Positions 38,679-49,738 of a stretch of 64,000 nt of DNA are shown piece after piece. The stretch comes from Bacteroidetes bacterium OLB12 (GTDB lineage: Bacteria; Bacteroidota; Bacteroidia; Cytophagales; Cyclobacteriaceae): assembly GCA_001567185.1 (NCBI GenBank), contig LNFR01000020.1, forward strand, positions 1 to 64,000, written 5' to 3'. Made by a program: the position numbers and the translations under genes. The notes beneath the pieces were generated by a model. The model was given only the letters and a program-made list of their open reading frames with translations, did no database searches and was not told the DNA's origin. How positions within the stretch are numbered: the stretch's first letter is position 1; every line of letters starts with the position of its first letter.

Positions 38679-38958
38679 TCAATTCAAAGAACGCATTGAT
38701 TCGTATAAAATCGGTTACTAAGGTAACTCGTTTACATGATTCAATTTGTGCAATCTTCCCTGCATGTTAGGGAAATAGGGTTTACAGTGGTATTTAGCAC
38801 TGCCTTGATATGGCGTATTTACCGCTATTCCCTTCTATATAGGGCCTAATTTTTTTTCCCTCAAGCACGTTTGGCTTAACGTAGGAGGGCTGGCCATTCG
38901 TTTAAAAAAATACCCGTTTTTTAGCAAATTGGGGGTATAATATTACATCCTATTTTGC
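38679..38958. other. 280-base spacer without a convincing gene
   Basis: It lies between the tiny + strand genes and the end of sppA on the - strand. It contains a short CCCTGCATGTTAGGG hairpin at about 38759-38773 and a T8 run near 38850. A 37-codon frame at 38736-38849 has no ribosome-binding or family support. GGGGGTATAATATTACAT near 38931 faintly resembles the element upstream of susC. Confidence 0.4.
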
Positions 38959-40722
38959 TTACTCAATCACCAATTCATAAGGCATTCGTGCCTGGCTACC
39001 CTGGTAATTCTTTAGTTTTTTAAGGTGTTGATAGGTATCATACTGCGATCCCAATTCCTTCTTTAAAATCCGCGTTTCGGCATTTTCTTCCATTCCACTC
39101 AACCATTCTTCGAAGAAACTCTTCTGGACCGGGTAGTATCTCAGCTTGTAATCTCCGGCTACGTGGGCTACCTCTGCAGCCAACGTTACAGCCTTCTCAA
39201 AATTTCCGAGTACATCAACGAGCCCACGTTCCTTTGCCTGGGTACCAGTCCAAACCCGGCCTGAAGCAACCTTCAATAGTTCATCCACCGGCATGTGGCG
39301 GCCGTCAGCAGCTTTGGAAGTAAAGCTTTGATAAATTTCGTCTGTCTTCTTTTGCCAGATATTTTTTTCTACTGCCGTAAGCGGCCGCGTAAAGGTTATC
39401 AACTCACCCACCTCTCCTGTTTTTACTTCTTCAAACGTAATTCCAAGTTTGTTATTCAGGAAACTACTCATATCAAACAGAATACTGAACACACCAATGG
39501 AACCCGTGATGGTTGTGGGCTGTGCTACAATTGTATCGCACGCCATTGCCAGGTAATAACCACCCGAGGCTGCGTAATCAGACATAGAGGCAATAACCGG
39601 CTTAACCGCGGTGGCCAGTTTTATCTCACGCCACATCACATCCGAAGCCAATGCACTACCACCCGGTGAATTAATGCGTAGTACAATTGCTTTTACCCGG
39701 TTGTTGGTTCGTGCTTTGCGTATTTCTTCGGCAAACGTATCTGAACCAATTATTCCATTCTGTCCTTTGCCCGACAAAATATCACCATCCGCAACGATTA
39801 CGGCTATCTCGTTTTTGGATTTACTGGTTCCTGAAAAACTGCGCTTATACTTTCTGTATTTAACCAGGTTAATTTTTGTTTTCGCAGATATACCCAATCG
39901 TTCACAAATATCGGCTTGCACCTGATCGAAGTACACCAAAGAATCAACCAACCCATGCTGCAAAGCGGTGCGGGTGTTTACTACCAGCATTTTATCGGCA
40001 ATTTCGCGCAAGCGTGTGGCTTCTATGCTGCGGGAATCCGCCACGTCTTCAATCACCGTGCGATGGATATCGGCAATCATCTCATTTAATTGTAATCTGT
40101 TTTCCTCGCTCATTTGGTCGCGAATAAAAGGCTCTACCGCACTCTTAAAATCTCCCACTCTGAATATCTGAGGTTTAATGTCCAGCTTATCAAACAACTT
40201 TTTATAAAACGAAACCTCTACCGAAAGTCCATTAAATTCCAGTTCGCCTTCCGGATGGAGGTAAACTTTATCAGCAACCGAAACCACATAATAAGCCGAC
40301 TCGGTATAATACTCGCTATAGGCTACTATCCACTTACCCGATTCCTTAAAATCCTCAAGAGCCTGCCGCAACTCGCGGGCTACGCCATAACCACCCATCA
40401 GGGTGCTTAGCTCCAGGTAAATGCCTTCAATCTTAGCATCTGTTTTTGCATTTTGAATGGCACGTTTCAACGGCAATAAACCCATCGTTGAAACCGCTCC
40501 CGGTATGGGTATATCCTCAAAGGGATCTTCAACTTCATTTTCGCTAATCAGCCCATCTAATTTCAAATGCAAAACCGATTTGTCCTTTATGGCCACCGAC
40601 TGGTTGCTATCTGAAAAACTGGCTACCATGCCTAACAACAATAAAAAACCTAAAACACATAAAACAATAAATGCAATGAGCGACCCCAGGCAGGAAGCTA
40701 AAAATGTCTTGAAGAAATTCAT
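38959..40722 (-). CDS. sppA: Signal peptide peptidase SppA, 67K type
   Basis: 587 residues from the Met at 40722, which precedes a long N-terminal membrane helix (FIVLCVLGFLLLLGMVASF). Two tandem S49 domains follow. The first has GIYLELSTLMGGYGVARELR, with a catalytic Lys expected in the region after SGKWIVAYSEYY. The second has INSPGGSALASDVMWREI, SMSDYAASGGYYLAMACDTI and the serine nucleophile in TITGSIGVFSILFD. It cleaves leftover signal peptides in the inner membrane. The ATG at 40776 would add an implausible leader. It is divergent from folK. Confidence 0.93.
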   Translation of the reverse strand: MNFFKTFLASCLGSLIAFIVLCVLGFLLLLGMVASFSDSNQSVAIKDKSVLHLKLDGLISENEVEDPFEDIPIPGAVSTMGLLPLKRAIQNAKTDAKIEGIYLELSTLMGGYGVARELRQALEDFKESGKWIVAYSEYYTESAYYVVSVADKVYLHPEGELEFNGLSVEVSFYKKLFDKLDIKPQIFRVGDFKSAVEPFIRDQMSEENRLQLNEMIADIHRTVIEDVADSRSIEATRLREIADKMLVVNTRTALQHGLVDSLVYFDQVQADICERLGISAKTKINLVKYRKYKRSFSGTSKSKNEIAVIVADGDILSGKGQNGIIGSDTFAEEIRKARTNNRVKAIVLRINSPGGSALASDVMWREIKLATAVKPVIASMSDYAASGGYYLAMACDTIVAQPTTITGSIGVFSILFDMSSFLNNKLGITFEEVKTGEVGELITFTRPLTAVEKNIWQKKTDEIYQSFTSKAADGRHMPVDELLKVASGRVWTGTQAKERGLVDVLGNFEKAVTLAAEVAHVAGDYKLRYYPVQKSFFEEWLSGMEENAETRILKKELGSQYDTYQHLKKLKNYQGSQARMPYELVIE

Positions 40723-40796
40723 GGATTGAATATTAGGCTCGAAAATTACAGAAAGAAGCACGGTAATTAAAACCACCTTCTATCTTTCGCATCTGA

Positions 40797-41285
40797 ATGA
40801 ACGTAGCTCCGCTAATATTGTTACTGGGCAGCAACCAGGGCGAAAGCCAGGTGTTGCTAAAAAACGCACGGGCTTTACTGGAAGAAGCTTTGGGAGAAAT
40901 TAAGATTGTATCATCGATATACCGAACCAAAGCCTGGGGTAAAACCAATCAACCCGATTTTTTGAACCAGGTGGTGGTTATTCCCTACACAGGCCATGCG
41001 GTTTCTGCGCTGGACCTGGTTCTGGAAATTGAACACAAACTTGGCCGCACACGAACGGTAAAGTGGGGAGAGCGCACGATGGATATCGATATCCTGTATT
41101 ATGGTAATCAGATTTGCCAAACCGCCCGGTTAACTCTGCCACACCCAGCGTTGCATATAAGACGATTTGCCTTAGTGCCATTGTGCGAAATCCTTCCCGA
41201 TTTCATTCATCCTGTATTCAACAAAACACAGGTGCAACTGCTGGACGAATGTCCCGATCATCTGGAGGTTATTAAACTGTTATAA
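40797..41285 (+). CDS. folK: 6-hydroxymethyl-7,8-dihydropterin pyrophosphokinase
   Basis: 162 residues, normal HPPK length. Signatures: LLLGSNQGE, SSIYRTKAWGKTNQPDFLNQVV, and the ATP/Mg motif KWGERTMDIDILYYG, followed by LPHPALHIRRFALVPL. It transfers pyrophosphate from ATP to the pterin in folate synthesis, in the cytoplasm. It is divergent from sppA and convergent with fabD. Confidence 0.97.
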   Translation: MNVAPLILLLGSNQGESQVLLKNARALLEEALGEIKIVSSIYRTKAWGKTNQPDFLNQVVVIPYTGHAVSALDLVLEIEHKLGRTRTVKWGERTMDIDILYYGNQICQTARLTLPHPALHIRRFALVPLCEILPDFIHPVFNKTQVQLLDECPDHLEVIKLL

Positions 41286-41330
41286 TCCAGTGCCGGCTTC
41301 CCCACTTCTGGCTGAACGAAAAATCCGGTT

Positions 41331-42203
41331 CTATAAACTTAATACCTCCACCTGTGGCGCAATTTTCTTTACAAGGCCCTGTAACACCTTGCCCGGGCCA
41401 CATTCTGCAAATCGGTTGCCACCATCTTTTACCATGTTTTGAACCAATTGTGTCCACCGTACGGGTGCGGTTAACTGATCAATCAGATTCTTTTTAATCA
41501 CAGCCACATCGGTTGAAGGCAAGGCATTTACATTCTGGTAAACCGGACAAATAGGTGTGTTGAAATTTGTGGAGGCAATGGCTGCCGCCAGTTCTTCGCG
41601 GGCAGGTTCCATTAAGGGAGAATGAAAGGCCCCACCAACCTGAAGCGGCATGGCGCGCTTAGCCCCGGCTGCTTTCAATTTTTCGCAAGCAATATCAATT
41701 CCTTTCATAGAGCCGGAAATAACCAACTGGCCCGGACAATTATAATTAGCTGCCACTACAATTTCTTCTGTAATGGAGGCACAGATTTCTTCAACCTTTG
41801 CATCATCTAAACCCAAAATGGCCGCCATGGTAGAGGGATTGATTTCACACGCACGCTGCATAGCCATTGCTCTTTTGTACACCAGGCTCAGGCCGTCTTC
41901 AAACGAAAGCGTTTTATTAGCCACTAATGCCGAAAACTCTCCTAATGAATGCCCGGCCACCATCTGGGGAAGTTTTTCTTGTGCCAACGCAGTTGCCACA
42001 GAATGAATAAACACAGCCGGTTGCGTAACCCGGGTTTGTTTTAGCTCTTCGGCCGAGCCTGCAAACATAATCTCCGTTATATTAAATCCAAGAATGGTGT
42101 TGGCCTTATCAAAAAGTGATTTGGCTATCGGGTTTGAATCGTACAGTTCTTTACCCATTCCGGTAAACTGGGCACCCTGCCCCGGAAAAACAAATGCGGT
42201 CAT
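41331..42203 (-). CDS. fabD: Malonyl-CoA:acyl carrier protein transacylase
   Basis: 290 residues. FPGQGAQ at the N-terminus, the catalytic serine S86 in GHSLGEF, the arginine region YKRAMAMQ, and the histidine in GGAFHSPLM. It loads malonyl groups on ACP for fatty acid synthesis and fits with fabH, accB and accC further along the window. The downstream edge is 45 bases from the end of folK. Confidence 0.97.
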   Translation of the reverse strand: MTAFVFPGQGAQFTGMGKELYDSNPIAKSLFDKANTILGFNITEIMFAGSAEELKQTRVTQPAVFIHSVATALAQEKLPQMVAGHSLGEFSALVANKTLSFEDGLSLVYKRAMAMQRACEINPSTMAAILGLDDAKVEEICASITEEIVVAANYNCPGQLVISGSMKGIDIACEKLKAAGAKRAMPLQVGGAFHSPLMEPAREELAAAIASTNFNTPICPVYQNVNALPSTDVAVIKKNLIDQLTAPVRWTQLVQNMVKDGGNRFAECGPGKVLQGLVKKIAPQVEVLSL

Positions 42204-42257
42204 GGTAATAAAATTTGAATGCAGTTTACTGGATGCAGCGGTAAGATCAAAATGTAT

Positions 42258-42674
42258 TCAGGACACAAACCTCGCTTTCAGTTCAGGGGTGGGAATCATG
42301 CAGGCGTCTTTCTTGCCAAACCACTTATACCGGTTTCGCGAAATCCAGCTATAAACCCAATCGCGCAATACTGCCGGTACAATTTTAAATCCATAGAGAA
42401 GCGGCCAACCGCCCGTTAATTGCCGGGCTATTTCAAGCGCTGCATTACTTTTTTGTAATAACCTTCCTTGTTTCACCAATAGCACACTATTCAGTTCCGA
42501 CTCATTTAATCCAAATGCGCGCATTTGGTTTTTTCCGAAATCGGACTGTAAAGAAGCAAATCTGAATTTTGCTTTTGGGTCGCGCTGAATGATAAACAGA
42601 ACCGAACTATTGCAAAGGTTGCACACCCCATCGAAAAGAACTACCGGTTGTTCTATCTCACCAGGTGCACCCAT
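42258..42674 (-). CDS. DCC-family (DUF393) thiol-disulfide oxidoreductase-like protein
   Basis: 138 residues with the defining DGVCNLCN motif (two cysteines, thioredoxin-like) near the N-terminus, then IQRDPKAKFRFASLQSD, VLLVKQGRLLQKSNAALEI and WISRNRYKWFGKKDAC. The family is predicted to handle disulfides but is poorly studied. Its start overlaps the end of the large CHU_C gene by 22 bases, so the two are likely co-translated. Confidence 0.88.
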   Translation of the reverse strand: MGAPGEIEQPVVLFDGVCNLCNSSVLFIIQRDPKAKFRFASLQSDFGKNQMRAFGLNESELNSVLLVKQGRLLQKSNAALEIARQLTGGWPLLYGFKIVPAVLRDWVYSWISRNRYKWFGKKDACMIPTPELKARFVS

Positions 42675-45526
42675 CCCTTTAAGCTTTTATTTTGCCGGGC
42701 CGGATCGATCACATCAAAGGTTACATCGGCACTATAGAAATAAAATCCGGTAGATAACTCACGGCCATCTTTATCCCGGCCATCCCAATCAATGTAAATG
42801 GATCGCTCTCCACCTGAAGTATATCGATATACTTCCTTGCCCCACCGGTTGTAAACTTTAAAATCAACTTTCAATACAAACCGGGCGCAGCGCTTACGCA
42901 AGTCGGTCAGGTCCTGGCCGCAGGGGCCTACTCCGTCTTCACCTATTACATCACCAATTCTATCGCTAAAGGCGCTGAATAGATCGTTGCACTGATCTTC
43001 ATTTGGTGTAAACACATTAGGTAATTCATAATACGGACAATTATCGAAGCAAAATACCTCGCTGGCTTCGCTTTCATTACCGGCACGATCTACTGCAATA
43101 ATTTTATAACAGGCTGCAAATGAAGGCAGGTTGGAATGCACGAAGAATGTATCAGACACAATGGCAATTTCGGTAAATGCTTCGGTAAGCCTGCTTGCCA
43201 TCAACACCTTATAATTACGAATGTCATCGCGGCACGCCAGGTCGGCAGGCCGTTGCCATGATAATGTATTGCTGTACAAATTGGTGCCGCAGGTTGATGT
43301 TTCAATAAACTCCTGGCAGTCAACACCTGTCATGGTAAATTGTGGCTTGCAGGGTGGAACTAAATCGTTTGGTGTGGCACAAATTATCTGCGAAAAAATT
43401 TTCCAGGGGTGCATCGATCAGCGGGTTGCCATACGTACCCCTTGTGCGCACCCGGTAGCAATACTCCTGTGTTTCCTGCAGGGGTTGGTTGTTATACTGG
43501 CCGGAGTCTGCATAATTAAAAGCATACTGGGTTACATCAACCACATCGATTAAAACCATTTGTGCTTCGGTTGCATTTTCGGGCCCACGATAAATCTCGT
43601 GCAACGGAAAACTTTGGGAGTTATTAGACCACGGCACATCGGCATTCCATGTTAAATCAATGCGTTGAAATTTCGATGCTGTTTCCAGCCGTACAGTAGA
43701 TGCCGTGGCAGACTCTCCTACTTTCACATTGTTATTATCGTATGCGATAACCCGATAATTATAAATCAAATCTTTTGTGTTGAGTTGGGTATCGGTAAAT
43801 ACGGTATCCGCTCGCCTGCCCGGAAACGCAGGGGTAAGATTAATTTCACCTGAAAATCCTTCGGCCCGATGCAATTCGTATGTGTAGGGTGGTGGAAATT
43901 GCCCCTGGTCTGCCTGAAAGGGCCGCACCCATCGCACCAGAATTTCGCCATTTGTTCTGCTGGTTATTTCAACAGAAACATTGGTAATGGCAGGTAAATC
44001 GGCAAGTATGGGAGGCAGGCATACCTCTTGCGAAACCAGGCTTTCGCCCCCACCCGGTTGTGGAAATACTGCCACCAACCGATAACAATATTTTGCACCG
44101 GAAACCAACCCGTTACCTCCATTATTGTCAGTAAAGGTGGTGGTTCCTATGGGTACCGTACCAATTAGTGAGAAGCCAAGAAAATCGGGCATACCGGTTT
44201 CACAATCAGGAATAAATGTGGACGAATCTACCCTGCGCCAAATCTGCATACTTACTGCATTGGCCTCGCAAGTATAATCTTTCCAACTTAATTGTGCTGA
44301 TCGGGTTGCCAGGTCTAACACAGGTGGTTCCCATTCTGGTGCAGGCCCCACCACCCGAATGTTTACTGTCTTAAACTGCACGAGGGCCGCCGGCCTTTAT
44401 CCGTAATCTTGAAATTAATTTGATACGGTTGATCTTTAATATGATCGCACGTGGTGTTCCAGGTTAATGTTTGCGAAGCCTTTATGCCAGGCGCTGTGTG
44501 CTGAAATTCAACCGGAGCGGGTGTAAAGGTTGCAGGAGATGGGTTAATGGAGAATATCTGCGAGAAAGCTTCAATTTTTACACTGTCAAAATCCGGATCC
44601 GTTCCAAACACATCAAACGTTACGGTATCCCCTGCCACTACACAAAAATCAGAAGGCACCTCTAATTCGGGGCGTTGGTTCATACAGTCTTCTACAATTA
44701 TCTGCATGTCGCGAATCACATAGCCCTGGTTAATCCAGATGCCGTTTATCTTGCGCCATTCAATAATTTTAAAAGCAATGTTATACTCACCGGGGGCACC
44801 CGGGGCATCCCAGGTAATGGTTCCGGTAATCGGGTTTATGATAAATGTGGGCGATCCGGTACCTGCTTCGTTGGCTGTTCCGTAATTCAAGCCAATGCGA
44901 TCATAAAAAGTTTTGGTATTAGGATCCAAGTAACCAATTACGTTTGATCCTTTGTCTTTTTTAGGAATCGTAAATTCATATGAAAGGCTGTCTCCATCAG
45001 GATCGTATGCACCCGGATTATGAAAAAATGCAACACTGGTACAGGCTTTATCTATTGGTGGTACAAGTAAAACAGGCGTATTGCTGCAACCCAAAAATGG
45101 ATCGATGATAATCTGTGTTTCAATATAAAATGTTGTGTTTACCGAATTGGCAATATTCAATACTCCTTCGTTGCGATTTGCTTCAAGGTAACTGATGATG
45201 TAGCTTCCCGGGCCGGGAAAGGTGTGCTGCACTGTATAAGCCACAAAGCCAACGTCTTGAGGTAAATTAAGTTCCGGTGGAAATGAGTTGGACCTTTCGG
45301 GAGTAATGTGAACGGGCGATCCATCGCCAAAACGAAGCTCCCCATCGCCAAAGCGAATTGGCGAACCGGTATCGGTGTACATGTGAATTGTAACATCAAA
45401 AGTTAAGGCTGCGCAGTCCACTCTTTTAAGAGTAATTTGGCCGGCCCGGATGTGCGTGGCCCAAACTGAAACCGGCAGGCTTAAGAAAACCATCCCCACA
45501 AAAACCCTGATCGCTCTGCTAACCAT
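42653..45526 (-). CDS. Large secreted surface protein with T9SS type B (gliding-motility CHU_C) sorting domain, two frameshifts
   Basis: About 958 residues when joined. A signal peptide (ending VWA) is followed by several immunoglobulin- or fibronectin-III-like domains (THIRAGQITLKRVDC, GDGSPVHITPER, GAYDPDGDSLSYEF, YCYRLVAVFPQPGGG, YCYRVRTRGTYG). The C-terminus is the type IX secretion CHU_C signal: LPNVFTPNEDQCNDLF, FKVYNRWGKEVY, WDGRDKDGRELSTGFYFY. A missing base in the G/C run near 44386-44393 and an extra A in the A6 run at 43393-43398 split the frame; both joins restore continuous protein (DKGRAALVQFKTV and LENFSQIICATP). It should be exported by T9SS and held at the cell surface, as an adhesin or motility-related protein. 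Confidence 0.88.
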
Positions 45527-45714
45527 GTTGATGCCTGATTTTTATATTCAAATAATTCAACCGAACGCTAAGTTACAAGAAACAATAAATACTTAGCCTA
45601 ACAAAACCCGATTCTACCAACGCTGTAATCACATAAATATTTGCTACACAGCCAATAAAAATAAACCGGGTAGCTTACCTGTTAATTAATTCTTTAAATT
45701 TAACAATTAAGTTT

Positions 45715-45957
45715 ATGCGCATCATCAACGAATTTTTTAAGGAAGAAATAAAAATCACCCTATACCACTGGAACAACCGCTACCTGATCAAACTGGAGTG
45801 GCAATTGTTTGAGCAAACCTACAAGGTAAGCGAGTGGGATGTAACATCTGAAGCCGAGCTACCCGAAATTCTGGATGAAGCATTTATGACCTCTGCAAAA
45901 AAAGGTTTTCAGGAAATGGCACACGCGCTGGGTACCGCTTTACAGCGATTGAGCTGA
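45715..45957 (+). CDS. Conserved small cytoplasmic protein, unknown function
   Basis: 80 residues, no signal peptide or membrane helix. It has a predicted strand-rich N-terminus (EEIKITLYHWNNRYLIKLEW, LFEQTYKVSEWDV) and a helical C-terminus (LPEILDEAFMTSAKKGFQEM). No family was recognised by eye. It lies 56 bases upstream of the PlsB-like acyltransferase gene on the same strand and may be in the same operon. Codon use and length look like a genuine gene. Confidence 0.65.
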   Translation: MRIINEFFKEEIKITLYHWNNRYLIKLEWQLFEQTYKVSEWDVTSEAELPEILDEAFMTSAKKGFQEMAHALGTALQRLS

Positions 45958-46013
45958 TCATTTGCTATTGCCCCTTAAGCCCTTAACTTTGAATCCCCGC
46001 ATGATTTACAGGC

Positions 46014-47707
46014 ATGGAATTACTGGAAGAAAAGAAAAATAAGAATCGAAAATACGAACCCATTCTGGAGGGTATTCCCGATTGGCCTGTCTATCAGCTA
46101 AGTAAAAACCGAAAGGAATTTATTGAACTGGTAACACAACAATCCATTATCCGGATAAAAGCTTTAAGACCTACCCGCAAACAACTGATTGACGATCTGG
46201 AAGCAACCGCTTACCGCGAACAAAACCGGATTAAACGAAACCGCTGGCGTGTAGATCCAAAAGATGACAGCCGCTTTTGGTCGTATGTAAAAAATGAATT
46301 GGTAGAACTTAGCTCCAAAGACCCAGAAACAACCGGGCCGATTGTGGATGCGTTGCTTGAAAAAATTGTTAACCGCTATGCTAATGAAATTGCGGGAAAC
46401 TTTAAACCCAACTCATACCGCTTTACACGCGAAGTAGTTAAATTCTGGTTTCAGCGTTTGTTAAATGGTGCCCGTGTAAAAAAATTCGGGGCGTTTTTCC
46501 GAAATCAATATACCCTACGCGACAAGATACAGGTGGTGGGAAAGGTTAGAATGCTGCGCGACCTGGCAAAAAAAGGAACGGTAATCATGGTGCCCACCCA
46601 CTTCAGCAACCTGGATTCCATTTTAATTGGCTGGGTAATTCATGCCGTGGGCTTACCCGCTTTTATTTACGGAGCAGGCCTTAACCTGTTCAATATTAAA
46701 ATCTTCGCGTACTTTATGAACAGCTTAGGCGCCTACAAGGTTGACAGACGAAAGAAAAACCTGCCCTACCTGGAAACACTTAAGATGTACTCCAGTTTGG
46801 CTATTCAAAAAGGTGCGCATAGTTTATTTTTTCCTGGCGGAACCCGCTCGCGCTCCGGTTTGATTGAGAAGCAACTGAAGTTGGGGCTGCTCAGCACGGC
46901 CATTGAGGCCCAGCGCAATCTTTACCAGCAGACCCCCGAAGGCGAGGTACGCAAAATTTTTGTTGTACCGGTTACGCTCAACTACAACTTTGTGTTAGAA
47001 GCTCCCGATCTGATTGAAGACTACCTGCAGGTGAAAGGGCAGGATAAGTATTTTCCTGAGCAGGATAAATACGGCAGCATGGAGTTGCTCCGGTTCATGT
47101 TCAAATTCTTTACCAAGGGTTCTAACATTTCTGTTTCAATCGGGCCAGGCCTGGATGTAATGGGTAACTACGTGGATGAAGCAGGTAACAGCCTCGATCC
47201 GCAGGGACGAATCATTGACACCCGCGGCTATTTTATATCTAACGGTAGTATTACAGACGATAAGCAACGCGAAGACGAATACACCCGTATGCTTAGCCAG
47301 CGTATTGTTTCAGAGTATCATCGCATTAACCGGGTATTTGCCAGTCACCTGGCCGCATTTGTGGCTTTTGAAATGTGGCAAAAAAATATTCTAAACTGGA
47401 TTTGTTCAACCTGTTACGCTTGCCGGAAGAAGACCTGGAACTGGACTATAACGAATACCGCCAGACCTTTAAACGGGTTCGAAAAAGGATTTACGAATTA
47501 AAAGATAATGGTAAGGTTTACCATGCCACCCACCTGAAAGGCAAGGTTGACCAGGTGATTAAATTGGGAATTGAAAACGTGGGGATATTCCATCTCAAGC
47601 GCCCCTTACTCAAAAACAAAAAAGGCAACATCATCACCAAAGATCTTACCGTATTGTACTATTACCATAACCGCCTGGTAGGCTATGATCTTGAGCAGTA
47701 CATCTGA
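46014..47707 (+). CDS. PlsB-like glycerol-3-phosphate/1-acyl acyltransferase, one frameshift
   Basis: About 565 residues when joined. The acyltransferase H-x4-D motif is in VPTHFSNLDS, followed by the second motif GAYKVDRR and the third FFPGGTRSRSGLIEKQLKLG, with a later IFVVPVTLNYN. One A is missing in the A7 run at 47380-47386; restoring it joins EMWQKKYSKLDLFNLLRLPE and the C-terminal domain ending LVGYDLEQYI. It should acylate glycerol phosphate in membrane lipid synthesis. Its end overlaps the start of gpsA by 23 bases, which fits: GpsA makes the glycerol 3-phosphate that this enzyme would use. Confidence 0.85.
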
Positions 47708-48742
47708 AAAACCCGTAGGCGTAATTGGTGCGGGTAACTTCGGAACCGTAATTGCCAACATTTTAGCCCATAGCCGGAAAGTGTTGCTCTACACCCGCGA
47801 TGAGCAAACGGCCGTGCGCATCAAATCCGAAAATCAAAATAAGGGCTATCCGCTACACGCAAATGTTGAACCCGTACACGATTTGCAGCAAATAGCTACT
47901 CAATGCGATGTGCTGTTTCCTATAGTACCCTCTGCGCATTTCCGCGCTATGATGCGGCAATTATCGCCTTACTTGCAGCCTTATCACATCCTCATCCACG
48001 GCACCAAAGGATTTGACATTACCCTACCGGAAGGCCAATCGTTGGAAAATGTTACCAAGCTTACCCGGCAACAGGTAAAAACCATGAGCGAGGTAATACA
48101 GGAAGAAAGTGTGGTGGTGCGGGTAGGCTGCCTGGCCGGGCCCAACCTTGCAAAAGAATTGGCGCAACGCCAACCCGGAGCCACCGTAGTGGCCAGTCAT
48201 TTCAACGAAGTAATTCAGCTTGGTAAACGCCTGTTACGCAACGATCGCTTTCAGGTATATGAAAATAATGACATTGTTGGTGTTGAGATTGCCGGTGTCT
48301 TAAAAAATATAATTGCTATTGCCTCGGGCGCATTAAGCGGGTTGGGGTATGGCGAAAATGCCAAAGGACTTTTGATAAGCCGGGGAGCGGTAGAAATGGT
48401 TTACCTGGGCCGCGCCCTGGGTGGCGACTTAAAAGCTTTTTTAGGTGTGGCCGGCATTGGCGATCTGGTTACAACCTGCAACAGCCCAATGAGCCGTAAC
48501 TTTACAGTTGGCTATCGCCTGGCCAAAGGCGAAAAGTTACCCGACATCTTAGCAGACATGACGGAAGTTGCAGAAAGGTGTAAACACAGTGCGCATTGCC
48601 AAAAAAATGTGCTGATCATTACAAAGTTCGCGCTCTTATTACCGACCGGTTGTACAAAGTGCTTTTTGAAGGAATGACCGTTGAAGAAGCCCTTGAGTTT
48701 CTGATGCGCTATCCACTTAATGTGGATATTGATTTTATCTGA
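47685..48742 (+). CDS. gpsA: NAD(P)-dependent glycerol-3-phosphate dehydrogenase, two frameshifts
   Basis: About 352 residues when joined. The N-terminal Rossmann motif is GVIGAGNFGTVIANILA; the body shows HILIHGTKGFD, VRVGCLAGPNLAKELAQ, the catalytic Lys in GVEIAGVLKNIIAIASG and GIGDLVTTC. Near the C-terminus two extra A residues (in 48574-48576 and in the A7 run 48601-48607) shift the frame. Removing them restores EVAEGVNTVRIAKK, then EALEFLMRYPLNVDID to the TGA at 48740. It makes glycerol 3-phosphate for phospholipids. Two insertions 26 bases apart in an essential gene strongly suggest sequence error. Confidence 0.93.
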
Positions 48743-49138
48743 TTACACCAGGTTGGCTTTAATCCGGTCTGCCACTGCCTGCATGGTTTCGGCCGGCAAT
48801 TTTATTTTGGGCATGGTAAAGTTAATGTCGTTCATGGTGTTTAGCGGAACGAGGTGCACATGCGTGTGTGGTACTTCTAACCCAATAACTGCTACCCCAA
48901 TTCGCTTGCATGGGATGGATTTTTTAACCGCTTTGGCAACCCGCTGTGCAAACACCATCAGGTTTGCAAGGGTGGTTGTGTCCAGATCAAAAATATAATC
49001 AACTTCTGTTTTGGGTACTACCAACGTATGCCCTTCTACCAAAGGCATTACGTCCAGAAAAGCAATAAAATGCTCGTCTTCGGCTACAATGTATGCCGGA
49101 ATTTCGCGATTGATGATTTTGGTAAAGATCGATGGCAT
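48743..49138 (-). CDS. HIT-family nucleotide-binding hydrolase
   Basis: 131 residues with the histidine triad HTHVHLVP near the C-terminal third, plus IINREIPAYIVAEDE, FLDVMPLVEGHTLVVPK and the C-terminal AVADRIKANL. HIT enzymes hydrolyse nucleoside phosphoramidates or dinucleotides; the substrate is not evident. It overlaps greA by one base, and its stop abuts the gpsA stop, so the two genes are convergent with no spacer. Confidence 0.93.
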   Translation of the reverse strand: MPSIFTKIINREIPAYIVAEDEHFIAFLDVMPLVEGHTLVVPKTEVDYIFDLDTTTLANLMVFAQRVAKAVKKSIPCKRIGVAVIGLEVPHTHVHLVPLNTMNDINFTMPKIKLPAETMQAVADRIKANLV

Positions 49139-49614
49139 CAGGCTCCAATATTTACAACTTCAAATTCCATTTCGCCAGCCGGAGTTTTGATCAGCGCGAT
49201 GTCACCTTTCTTCTTCCCCAGCAACCCTTTTCCTATGGGTGATTGGGTGGAGATTTTGCCCGCCTTTAAATCGGCTTCTTCTTCCGATACCAGCATGTAC
49301 GTAACGGATGCACCATTCTTTTTATTCTTGATAGTAACCTTGGAAAGAATAGAAACTATGCTCGTATCAATTTTAGATTCATCCAACAACCGCGCATTGC
49401 CCAGCAACTCTTCCAATTGCGCTATCTTGGCTTCCAAATGCCCTTGTGCATCTTTGGCTGCATCATACTCTGCGTTTTCGCTCAAATCTCCTTTGTCGCG
49501 CGCTTCTGCAATTTGCTTTGCAATGTCGGCACGCCCTTTTGTTTTAAGCGTGCTTAATTCAAGCGTAAGTTTATCTAACCCTTCTTTGGTGTAATATGAA
49601 ATTTTCTTGCTCAT
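49138..49614 (-). CDS. greA: Transcription elongation factor GreA
   Basis: 158 residues, standard length. The N-terminal coiled coil carries the two acidic tip residues in KGDLSENAEYDAAKD, and the C-terminal FKBP-like domain ends GKKKGDIALIKTPAGEMEFEVV. It rescues stalled RNA polymerase by stimulating transcript cleavage. It overlaps the HIT gene by one base, forming a small operon. Confidence 0.97.
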   Translation of the reverse strand: MSKKISYYTKEGLDKLTLELSTLKTKGRADIAKQIAEARDKGDLSENAEYDAAKDAQGHLEAKIAQLEELLGNARLLDESKIDTSIVSILSKVTIKNKKNGASVTYMLVSEEEADLKAGKISTQSPIGKGLLGKKKGDIALIKTPAGEMEFEVVNIGA

Positions 49615-49662
49615 AACTCTGGTTTTAAATTCATCGGGATTCTTTTCAAACCCAACAAAAGA

Positions 49663-49693
49663 ACAACGGCTTTTCCATAGGGAAAGCCGTTGT
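49663..49693 (-). terminator. Intrinsic terminator after the pentapeptide-repeat gene
   Basis: A 13-base stem with one bulged T (ACAACGGCTTTTCC with GGAAAGCCGTTGT). On the - strand it is followed by TTCTTTTG. It separates the pentapeptide gene from the greA promoter. Confidence 0.7.
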
Positions 49694-49738
49694 CTGTTTT
49701 ACGATTCAAAAGTATTCTTTTAATTCACGAAAACAAAA

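Noticed and set aside
38736-38849. 37-codon + strand frame (hydrophobic centre, basic end)
   Set aside because: No signal-peptide pattern like the two genes before it, no spacing or family support, and it overlaps a hairpin.
42653-45526. Three separate genes in this span
   Set aside because: Removing one extra A and adding one G/C base gives a single protein with a signal peptide at one end and a CHU_C domain at the other.
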